From contig NC_134643.1 in the NCBI RefSeq assembly GCF_030463565.1, positions 121,375,809 through 121,439,808 on the forward strand: a stretch of DNA of 64,000 bases, given 5' to 3'. The first letter of the stretch is position 1. Every line of letters begins with the position of its first letter. The position numbers were made by a program, and so were the translations under genes. A model generated the notes under the pieces. The model saw only the letters and a program-made list of their open reading frames with translations, was not told the DNA's origin and made no database searches. Origin of the DNA: Pelecanus crispus (Eukaryota > Chordata > Aves > Pelecaniformes > Pelecanidae). Positions 53,061 through 62,374 of the stretch are shown here, piece by piece.

Positions 53061-53064
53061 CTGA
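52666..53064 (+). CDS. Possible 132-codon frame in the CpG island (doubtful)
   Basis: The frame opens with an ATG in a near-ideal Kozak context (GGCCATGGC), just after the GC box and YY1-like site. The predicted product is rich in Pro, Arg, Ala and Gly, without a recognisable domain, signal peptide or membrane span. G+C-rich DNA produces long open frames by chance, and the opposite strand is also open (52744-52382, 120 codons). Listed only because its start context and its position in a CpG island make it the least unlikely unannotated frame in the window. I do not recognise it. Confidence 0.15.
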   Translation: MAREGPPDPRTPLAPRLRGAPWCAPASSSALSPRSPTEKLPGSLLGCASGPVTQGGVAIPRAAGGFLAAERVQEFYPGKAPGGLLPLHPLQQHPCSLCSRPPSMRSPAPCWQRGRATRRAEAQKSAGAPAPR

Positions 53065-53167
53065 AGCTGGTGTGGTAGTGGTGTGAAGCTGGGCAGGTAG
53101 CCCTGATGGCCAGCAACAGCCGCGGCTCACATCGCGGTCAGCAGGAGCGAAAGTGCCCCAGTCGCTC

Positions 53168-53520
53168 CATAGAATCATAGAATCATAGAATCATTTAGGT
53201 TGGAAAAGACCTTTAAGATCATCCAGTCCAACCATTAACCTACACTACCAAGTCTACTCTAAACCAATCAAGGGTAGACTAGACTAAACCGTGTCCCAAA
53301 GTGCCACATCTGCCCGTTTTTTGAACACTTCCAGGGATGGGGACTCCACCACCTCTCTGGGCAGCCTGTTCCAATGCTTGACCACCCTTTCCATAAAGAA
53401 ATTTTTCCTAATTTCCAACCTAAACCTCCCCTGGCGCAGCTTAAGCCCATTTCCTCTCATCCTATCGCTAACTACTTGGGAGAAGAGCCCAACGCCCACC
53501 TCGCTACAACCTCCTTTCAG
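53168..53520 (-). mobile_element. CR1 LINE 3' segment with ORF2 C-terminus
   Basis: A 353-bp CR1 tail in antisense on the plus strand: three CATAGAAT octamers, the GGTTGGAAAAGACCTTTAAG block and then the last part of ORF2. On the minus strand this reads [18 protein letters not shown] with flanking reverse-transcriptase C-terminal residues. It breaks off at about 53520, a 5' truncation. It is the same subfamily as the 1684-1848 copy and sits just downstream of the CpG island. Confidence 0.93.
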
Positions 53521-56500
53521 CGAACAGGCCGTGGGCTCCTGCGCCCCAGTCACTGACTGTCAGCTCAGCTTCTCCCTCACAGAACACTTGGAGCACGTTC
53601 GGCACGGCAGAGATACCTGAGCTGGGATGCCAGCCTGGAGGACCAGGCCGGCGCGCAGCACTGAGTGTTGCCTCGGCTGAGCGGGGCGAAGCCCTCGGCG
53701 TGCCTGGGGAAACCACGCAGGGCTGGCCCCGCGCAGCCGAAGGAGAGCCGCAAGGCCCGCTGTGTTTCTGGGAAGGAAACCCGAGGAGCAACAAATCACG
53801 CTGGAACCACCCAGCGACTGTACAAAGCGATAGGCCTTTTCTCTAGGAATTGAAAGGAAAGCTGCTGGAACCATGGCTGTGCTATTAAATTTGAAATGTA
53901 GCGCCAGAGGCTGCTCTCTGGCACTGGTGACAGTGGATCCAGAACAGTCCATGCCTGTGCTATGGAGCTCCCTTGATCTCTTGATCTCCATCACACCGCC
54001 GCCGCAGGCAAAATGTTCCTGTGGCCACGTGCTCTCTCGTGAATTAACATGGGGGAGCCTAGGGGGCCTGGGAAGCAGAAGAGCATCTGGGGAAGGAGGG
54101 TGTCTAGAGCAATTCTTGTAGGTACAGTGAGTGCAAAGGTTCATCCAGCACTTTTTGAAAAGTGAGGCTCACGCCACACAACACAGAGCTGCATGTTGGC
54201 CCTTGGGCATGGCGGAGCGCTTGGCTTTTTCCTTGCCACACTCCAAGCACCCCAGTCAGGTGTTGATTCGGAGCCTGCTCTCCTTTTGGAGACAGTGTAG
54301 CACATACTTAATATTCTATTCACGCCTCTCTGCAGCTTTATGAATCTCAGTTTCTGGCTTTGATCTGGTTCCTGCAACATTAATTAATTTCAGGCCCTCT
54401 TGCTCCCTCTTTTTTTCAATATGCTGTTTCTAATTATTTCTTATTTCCTCAGGCTACCTAGTTCACCTCAAACAATTTTTCCCCAGGAGCAGATTACTTG
54501 GCTGTTGTAACAACGTCTGATTGCGTACGGGTCATCAGCTAATTGCATAGATGTGACACAGGGATCCGGCACACCTCTAAGCATGCAGTCTACTGGAGTC
54601 TGTCCTAGAACTCAGAAACGGCATCCGTATTTGCCTCTCCAAACTGTGCACGGAACTGCAGGAGGAAGTTTCCCTCTGTCTTCCTCTGTTTCACACAGAG
54701 ATGGTTGGCTCGTGGTAGCACCGAGTTTTTAAGCCAAAGCAGCGGGAAGGATTTCAGATCTGGTGCAGCGAAGTGCACAGTGAGCTGGCATACACGAGCC
54801 ACTTGTCACCGCTTGTGTGCGTGCCCTTCTAGTTGTGTGCTGCTTTCTGCCTGATGCCCTGACTCTCTGTCTTCATTTCACTACTTCACTGACTTCCTGA
54901 AGGTTTTGGATTAGTCTGTTAGTATTACAAGCTGAAAATAATCCTACCTAAAGTAGCAAACATTAACTTGTCGCAAGATATGCCACTGCTGTAGGAACTG
55001 CTGCATATACCATACCCCATTTTCATGCCAGTTCTTTTCTGTGCCTTTTATTGTCATCCCCTCAAGAGACACGGAGCTCTGCAACATTTAACCACTCTAA
55101 GAATCCTTGTCAGACTTGCTGGCAACACATTCAAGATGTTTAATTTCTACTTCCTTTCACTGTCATACCTTCATACTTTTTATTATCTCTTTTTGAGGAA
55201 AAAAAGTCCCATGGCATCAATGAGCAGGATTAATGGCTCTTTGAGTACCAGAAAGGGTTCAGTCTGGGAAAAAAGCTGACTAATGAGGAATACGACACAG
55301 GTTTCTAAAGTTATGGATGATGTGGAGAAAGTTAGTAGAGAGTTTCCTCCAATGTAAAAAAATTGATGGGTATCAAATGAAACTAGTGGGATCAAAACTC
55401 AGAATGAGAAAAAGCAGATGGCACATCCCTGCTTGGGTCCCAGACCTCCAAGACTCCTTGCCAAAGGATGCCTGGATGCAGAAAGCTTACCTGGATGCAA
55501 GGGTGCACTGGACAGCCTCCTGGAGCAGAAGTCATTGGAGAGCTACTAAACCCACAGGGCGGGATTCAGCTGTCTTTAATGCCATCTGAGCTGCCCCAGG
55601 ATTACCCACCATACTCCAGCTGCCCCTCCAGAAGAGCACAGCTCACCTGAAGTGACTGTGTCCTCCTGCACCCCACGCAGATAGATGTCTTGGGCTTTAG
55701 ACATCTGAAGTGTTACCACTGACTACATGTGGGCAGCTGAATTGACCTTGGGATCTTCTGAAGTGCCTTAAGATCCTACACCATGAAACAGCACTATGTG
55801 CCTGTGCTTAGGGGCTGGTCGAAGTATCACAAATGTTTGTTCTACTCTTCTTCCCTAGACATATGTCTGGGGGTGCTGTTTGAAGCAGGACACTTGGGTG
55901 CATCTGTAGGGGAGCCCTGAGGCATACTCTACCCGCCACTGCCCCTTGCAGTCAACCTTTCCCAAGAGATGCCTCCTTCAGAATAGCTACATTCTGAGTA
56001 GGCTGCTGACCTCAAACACCTACTGGGCTCTGAGAGGAGGGGGAGTAGTACCTTTACTTCTGATGTGCCAGAACTTCATTTTGAAGGTCACATGGAAAAT
56101 ACTTCATTGGCTACAATTATTCCCTGACTCATCATCATCCCTCCCCCTCTTATTAAATTGATTGGAAACACAAAACTGAAAGGAGAAAGTAAACTCAACA
56201 CCACAGCATTAGTGTATTCCCAGCTGTATGTAAGGGACAAAAAACAATCCCCACTGCCCAGGCAGTCTGTGTGACTTTTCTGATGGCTTTATTACTCTGC
56301 CACAGGAAAGGATTCCTTACGACAGCTAATTACTTCTTTACATCAACAAAAAGGAAACATCGTCCAGACTAATGGCTACACAGCCTTCTGCAGGCCTCTC
56401 ACCAGTACCACAGGCTTGCTGCACGACCTTGTGTGTACTCCTCCACCTGCCTTCATTTGTCAAGCTTAATATGGGAACAATTTACCCAGGCCCCAAGGCT

Positions 56501-58403
56501 GATATAAGATTTCATTATTGCAAAAGCTACTCAAGCTCATGCGTGCGTACGACGGAGAGGTACTATGTATTATTAACGGGATGTGGCTGAAGGAAAAGAG
56601 AAACAGAGGAAGCAATTTTTCAAAGGCTTTCTTTCACCTCATCTCCCCCCAGAATAAGGTGGAGCCGCAGCAAGCTTCCAAAATGCTGGACTGGATTCAT
56701 TCAGTAATACTGACACGCTGACAGTCTTCAATGAACATGCACGACAGCTCTTGTAACTGAAAGAATTAAAAAAGAAAAGTCTAGTGTTCAACAGAAGTAC
56801 CTCAGCAACTGTTGAGAATAAAATTAAAAAGAAAGGAAGGCAAGTTGCAGAGAAGCCAAAGACACCAGGAGGGGGAACACAAGCTGTGGGGAGAGGCAGG
56901 GCTGTTTGCTGTCTCCACGATTATCTGGCCACATTTAAAATAGCTGCACGCAGGGAGCAGGGTCACATTCTTGACATGTTATTTGCAGAGACAATAGCCT
57001 CAGAAACAAAGTATTTCTTGTGTTGTCCTGAAGCTGGTGCAAGCAAAGCAGGTCTGCTAGAGAAGACAACAAAAAACCAACTGACTGGTAAAAGTAGAGT
57101 TAAGAAAAGCACTTCCCAAACCTCAGTGGTACAGGATGCCTGTGCTCTCCCCACAAGACTGCTGCTTCTACTGCAGGCAAGACCAAGGGGCTGTGCAATG
57201 CTCTTCTCGCAGCTCTGGTAATAACACCTTGTTTTCTAATAAACCAGTTCCCTAATGTCTACCAGCCCAACTTTTAGGGACAATCTGCCAGGATCCATGC
57301 ACACAACCAAACTGCTTGTACACGAGTAGTCCTAGTTCCCCTGAGGAAAAGCGGTGGGAGTCAGGGTCTCACCCACAGGCCATGGAAGCTCCAGGCTGCA
57401 CAAAACACCAACCCATGGTGCGCTCCTTACATTTGGACTAAAATTCAGCACCCCAAAGGGAGGGGGGTTGGCCAAACAACCAGCCACGAGGAGACTGGAT
57501 AGCTTTTCCAACATAATTGGAATTCTTCCAGCATTTGCTACTTTTTTCCTCTTTTTAAAATAGGCACTTAAGGTTCCTTGTTACCAGCACAGAAAAAGAA
57601 ACAGGCATCTCTGGTTATGGATGTAATAAGGAAAATGGCAACTCTCGCTTCCGCAAAACATGAGCTGAGCCTTAGGCGAGGGCTCTTTCCTAAGCTACAG
57701 TGGTAAGTGAGAACATGTGAACTACTCCATAGCATTACACTTTCCACCTACCACACCTTCTGTGTAAGGCTTGATATGTGATAAATGAGCTACATAACGT
57801 GAATTCTTATCGCAAGGCATGATGTTATTGCAGTGGGACAGGGTCTTTAAGCAGCTTGGTACACAATCTGAAAGCTGAAGTCAGTTGCTGGAAACGTTGC
57901 AGTAACTAGTAAAAACTAAACTGTGGGGGAGATGAACACGTGAACACATCTAAAGAAAGGTGGCATTTAAAATAGAAGAAGTTCATACTTGTTCACATCT
58001 GTTCTTTGCTGAGCTCACAAGCTAGCATTAGCACGCTTTGCTCTCATGTTTCAGTAGAGGTTGATGCAGTTTCACAGACTTGGGGAACGGTGTTGCTAGT
58101 TACAGACTTAACATGCCATTTTAAAGTTAGCAGTCCCACTAAAGGAAAGCTTCATTTTGTGCCAAGGTGTATGACAAATAGGCACACCGTGGGCAAATAC
58201 TTGCATCTAGCATTTGATCTTCCTGTCTGTCTTGTTTTTCCATCCTCTTAACGGGCAATGCTCCAGGCTTCGACCCTCCATTGGGGAAATAAATAAGTAA
58301 AAATGAGGTTTCAGTAGGAGAGAAGGGAGGCCAACAAGCTTGTCCCAGCCTTTCATGTGGGGCAGGGTGAAGCTCAGCACGCGCTGGCCAAAGGAGCCAT
58401 TAT
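53521..58403. other. Intergenic sequence between CR1 and provirus
   Basis: No supported gene. A G+C-rich part persists to about 53.8 kb. The 145-codon frame at 56784-57221 is unrecognised and has no coding hallmark. The rest is AT-rich and unique-looking. Confidence 0.5.
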
Positions 58404-58408
58404 TTACC
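58404..58408 (+). repeat. Target-site duplication, 5' side of provirus
   Basis: TTACC lies directly before the 5' LTR and recurs exactly after the 3' LTR (62370-62374). A 5-bp duplication is the size usual for ERV-L. Confidence 0.88.
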
Positions 58409-58997
58409 TGTCCTGTTTTTGGCTGGGAGAGAGGGTTTGTTGTTTTTTTTTTTTTTTTTATCTAGTAGCTGGTACAGTGCTGTGTTTTGGGTTTAGTATG
58501 AGAATAATATAATGCTGATAACACGCTGATGTTTCAGTTGTTGCTAAGTAGGGTTTACATCAGTCAAGGACTTCGCAGCTTCCCATGCTCTGCCAGCGAG
58601 AAGCTGGGAGGGGGCACAGCCAGAATAGTTGATCCAAACTGACCCAAGGGCTATTCCATACCATATGACGCCATGCTCAGTATAGAAACTGGGGGGGGTT
58701 GGCCGGGGGGCAACGATCGCTGCTCGGGGACTGGCTGGGCATCGGTCAGCGGGTGGTGAGCAATTGCATTGTGCATCACTTGCTTTGTGCTTTGTATATT
58801 CTTTTTTTTTTTTTCCCCCTTCCTGTTCTGTCCTATTAAACTGTCTTTATCTTAACCCACAATTTTTTTTTATTTTTTTATTTTTTTTTTTTTTACTTTT
58901 TTTTTTCCAATTGTCTCCCTCATCCCACTGGGGGATGGCAGGGGAGTGAGCAAACGGCTGTGTGGTGTTTAGCTGCCTGCCGGGTTAAACCTCAATA
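58409..58997 (+). repeat. 5' LTR of the ERV-L-type provirus
   Basis: Starts TGTCCTG and ends at a worn CAATA where the family ends CGACA. Carries TATA-like sequence at about 58680-58686, TGACGCCA (decayed CRE) at 58666-58673 and ATTAAA at 58835-58840. Two T-rich expansions (58441-58459 and about 58863-58908) have replaced unique LTR sequence, which makes it longer than its 3' partner. Confidence 0.9.
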
Positions 58998-59005
58998 GTC
59001 CTTTT

Positions 59006-59023
59006 TGGTGCCCAGCATGGGGC
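59006..59023 (+). other. Retroviral primer-binding site, tRNA-Lys type
   Basis: TGGTGCCCAGCATGGGGC lies 8 bp past the 5' LTR. It differs at three positions from the tRNA-Lys(1,2) primer-binding sequence used by several retroviruses; two of the three differences are the C-to-T or G-to-A changes expected of CpG decay. Confidence 0.7.
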
Positions 59024-59060
59024 ATGAACAGTTTGAGATAATGACAGATCTGACCAGAGT

Positions 59061-60550
59061 GTGTTAAACCAAATTTGTGATAAGCATTCATTATATTACC
59101 TTAATAGTCGGTGGTTGATTCATATGCTCTCAAAGTTGTGTTCTTACTTGCTGTATGCACTCCCTGCAGTGTTGTTTATCACCTCTGCAAGCTGGATTAA
59201 AGTTATCGCTTTGCTGTACTGTGTAACACTGGCTTATGGTATGATAAAATTATCAGTCATGAGATTGTACTCAGCACTGCTGTCATCCCCATACTTTGGG
59301 AGCTTCGGGAGCCATTTCTTGGCAACTATTAATAGTTACACTTTTTACCTCTTCTCCACGGAGAACCAATCTATGGGGAAGACAAAGATGGGACAATTTC
59401 CCTCGCTCCTTCACCATCCCTTTCTCCTTCAGGCTAGTTACACCAGTTCTTGAGAATATCCTTGGGATGTTCAAATCAGCATGGTCCTGTTGCTGTCTCC
59501 TAAATGTGTGCCAGGTCTTGCTTAGTGTTCAACAAATATTTAAGAATACCATCCAGAGATCTACCCTCACGACAGGCACTGCAGCTACTCAAACCCCTGT
59601 TGACAGGCACTGTGGCTGAACCAGAGAACCAACCCATGCCAGTGTCAGTAGCCCCTATGCACAAGAAGAAATACACAAGAAAATCAGCTCATTTAGTAAG
59701 GGATGAAGATGAACCAGGGCCATCATGAGAAGAGGAGGAGGAAGAGGCAGAACTCATAAACAAGATGGTAACCACCCAATCCCTATCCCTGAGTGAGCTG
59801 CAAGATATGCAAAAGGATCTCAGTTGTCATCCAGGCAAGTGCATTGTCACCTGGCTGCTGCAATACTGGGATAATGGGGCCAGTAGCCTGGAATTAGAGG
59901 GTAGGGAAGGCACACAGCTGGGATCCCTTTCTAGGGAAGGGGGCATTGACAAAGTGATTGGAAAAGGGGCTCAAGTCCTTAGCCTCTGAAGGCAACTCCT
60001 GTCAGGAGTGAAGGAAAGGTGTCCCTTCAAGGAAGATGTTATACATCACCCAGGCAAGTGGACCGCCATGGAGAGAGGTATCCGGTACCTGAGGGAATTA
60101 GCCATGCTGGAGGTGATCTATGATGACCAGGACAACGAGCGCTTATCCAAAGATCCAGATGAAGTCAAGTGCACATGACCCATGTGGTGGCAGTTTGTAC
60201 AGAGCACACCAGCATCACATGCAAACTCATTGGCAGTAATGACCTGGAAAGCCAGAGAGGAACCAACAGCGGATGAACTGGCTGGCCAAATCTGGCAATA
60301 CGAAGAAAGTCTCTCTTCCTCCCTACGGGCCTGCATCTCACATGTGGAGAAACTGTCTGAAAAACTGTCCTGGGAGTTACAGCAACTCAAAGAGGATATG
60401 CCCTACTCCCTGCCTGTACAGATCAGTATCTCAGCCATTAGGAGTAGGTGTCTCTCTGCTCAAGGGAGAGAATATGGAGGATACACACCACGGGGCACCC
60501 TGTGGTTTTACCTGCGTGACCACGGAGAGGACATGAGGAAGCGGGACTGA
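59061..60550 (+). pseudogene. gag remnant of the ERV-L-type provirus
   Basis: The region between the primer-binding site and the protease. One reading phase (that of 59504-59728, 59765-59989 and 60182-60550) carries most of the gag-like sequence, interrupted by stops at about 59726 and 59987 and one or more before 60182. Neighbouring segments (59061-59453 and 59296-59619) lie in other phases, so there are also frame shifts. The last block (60182-60550) has a helical, charged character that suits a capsid region. No zinc-knuckle Cys-His box is visible. It cannot make a functional Gag. Confidence 0.65.
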
Positions 60551-60759
60551 AAATCTCCCTTGACCCTAGAGGCATGGGTACGTGAGTTACAAGGGAAAAC
60601 AATCATACAAGGGGGTTCTTCCAGGAAAATTCCTGCTCCAGTTTCCAGTGAGCAGTTCCCCAGAGTAGAAGGGTTGATTTTACTTCCGATCGTAATAAAG
60701 GGACTTCTGCTTTGCATTTACAAGTAGTAAATAATGAGTACTATGACCAGGACTAGAGG

Positions 60760-61854
60760 GGCCCTGCCTCCAGCCAGGTGGAGGAAAGGGACAGTTGGGT
60801 TTACTGGACTGTGTGGATTCGATGGCCTGGCACATCAGACCCACAGGAGTATAAGGCTCTAGTGGACACCAGTGCACAGTGTACCCTAATGCCGTCAAGC
60901 TATACAGGGACAGAACCCATCTGTATTTCTGGAGTGACAGGGGGATCCCAACAGCTCACTGCATTGGAGGCCAAAGTGAGCGTAACTGGGAATGAGTGGC
61001 AAAAGCACCCCATTGTGACTGGCCTGGATGCTCCGTGCATCCTTGGCATAAACTACCTCAGGAGAGGGTATGTCAAGGACCCAAAAGGGTACCGGTGGGC
61101 TTTTGGTGTAGCTGCCTTGGAGATGGAGGAGATTAAACAGTCGTCCACCTTGCCCTGTCTCTTGAAGGACCCTTCTGTTGTGGGGTTGCTGAGGGTTGAA
61201 GAACAACAGGTGCTGATCGCTAACACAGCAGTGCACCGGTGGCAAAATTGCACCAACCGAGACTCCCAGATTCCCATCCATAACCTGATTTGTCGACTAG
61301 AGAGACACAGAGTGATCAGCAAGACTCGCTCTCCCTTTAACAGTCCCATATGGCCAGTGCGAAAGTCTAATGGGGAGTGGAGACTAACAGTGGACTATCG
61401 TGGCCTGAACAGTTACGCTGCTGCTGAGTGCCGCTGTGCCGGACATGCTAGAACTTCAATGGGAACTGCAGTCAAAGGCAGCCAAGTGGTATGACACAAC
61501 TGATATCACTAATGCATTTGTCCCTTTGGCAGCTGAGTGCAGGCCACAGTTTGCTTTCACTTAGAGGGGCATCCAGTACACCTGGAATCGACTGCCCCAG
61601 GGGTGGGAACACAGCCCCACCATGTGCCATGGACTGATCCAGATGGCAGTGGAAAAGGGTGAAGCTCCCAAACACCTGCAATACACTGATGACATCATCA
61701 TATGGGGCAACACAGCAGAAGTTGTTTTTGAGACAGGGAAGAAAATAGTCCAAATCCTCCTGAAAGCTGGTATTGCCACAAAACAGAGTAAAGTCAAGGG
61801 ACCTGCACAGGAGATCTAGTTTTTAGGAATAAAATGGCAAGATGGACACAATAT
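60760..61854 (+). pseudogene. Protease and partial reverse transcriptase of the ERV-L-type provirus
   Basis: The frame 60778-61494 begins with a retropepsin-like domain: Asp at 60865-60867 followed by Thr-Ser where the active-site triad needs Gly, so it is dead; an ILGINYLRRG segment marks its end. The reverse-transcriptase N-terminus follows (SPIWPVRKSNGEWRLTVDYR, about 61336-61404). Homology then moves to another phase near 61430, crosses an in-frame TAG at 61562-61564, and reaches the catalytic YxDD box as YTDD at 61682-61693; a further TAG is at 61817-61819. Sequence stops at the 3' LTR, so connection, RNase H and integrase are absent. The phase change, two stops and lost triad residue are independent lesions. 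Confidence 0.9.
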
Positions 61855-62369
61855 TGTCCCATTTCAGCTGGGACAGAGTTAATTTTCTTCCTAGTAGCTG
61901 GCATAGTGCTGTGTATTTAGTATAAGTTGATAACACACGATGTTTTAGTTGCTGCTAAGTAGTGCTTACACTGGTCAAGGAGTTTTCAGCTTCCCATGCT
62001 CTGCCAGCGAGAAGCTGGGAGGGGGCACAGCCAGGACAGCTGACCCAAACTGGCCAAAGGGCTATTCCATACCATATGACGTCATGCTCAGTATATCAAC
62101 CAGGGGGAGTTGGCCAGGGGGCAGCAATCGCTGCTCCAGAAGTGGCTGGGTATCGGTCAGCAGGTGATCAGCAATTGCATTGTGCATCACTTGCTTTGCA
62201 TATTCTTTTATCCTTATTTTCCCTTCCTTTTCTGTCCTATTAAACTGTCTTTATCTCAACCCACAATTCCCCATCCCACTCCCCACCCCCGATTCTCTTT
62301 GCAGGGTAGGGCAGGGAGTGAGTGAACAGCTGTGTGGTGTTTAGCTGCCTGCTGGGTTAAACCAAAACA
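61855..62369 (+). repeat. 3' LTR of the ERV-L-type provirus
   Basis: Starts TGTCCC and ends AAACA, 515 bp. It holds an intact CRE/AP-1-like palindrome TGACGTCA at 62078-62085, a TATA-like TATATC at 62092-62097 and ATTAAA at 62239-62244. Like the 5' LTR, it reads CCAGCGAGAAGC where the solo LTR has a longer GGTGCACAAGAAGC, which pairs the two provirus LTRs. Confidence 0.92.
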
Positions 62370-62374
62370 TTACC
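62370..62374 (+). repeat. Target-site duplication, 3' side of provirus
   Basis: TTACC, identical to 58404-58408. Confidence 0.88.

Larger units (their letters stand above)
58409..62369 (+). mobile_element. ERV-L-type endogenous retrovirus, internally deleted provirus
   Basis: A 3.96-kb provirus: 5' LTR, primer-binding site, broken gag, protease, partial reverse transcriptase, 3' LTR, flanked by a perfect TTACC duplication. RNase H, integrase, and the polypurine tract are missing; no env is seen, as usual for ERV-L. The 3' LTR follows directly after the reverse-transcriptase remnant. Multiple stops and frame changes make it inactive. By eye the LTR cores differ at very roughly 15% of positions, so it is old. 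The ERV-L assignment rests on the pol sequence type, the 5-bp duplication and the lack of env. Confidence 0.9.

Noticed and set aside
56784..57221. 145-codon plus-strand frame
   Set aside because: No domain, no homology recalled, AT/GC mixed composition; probably chance.
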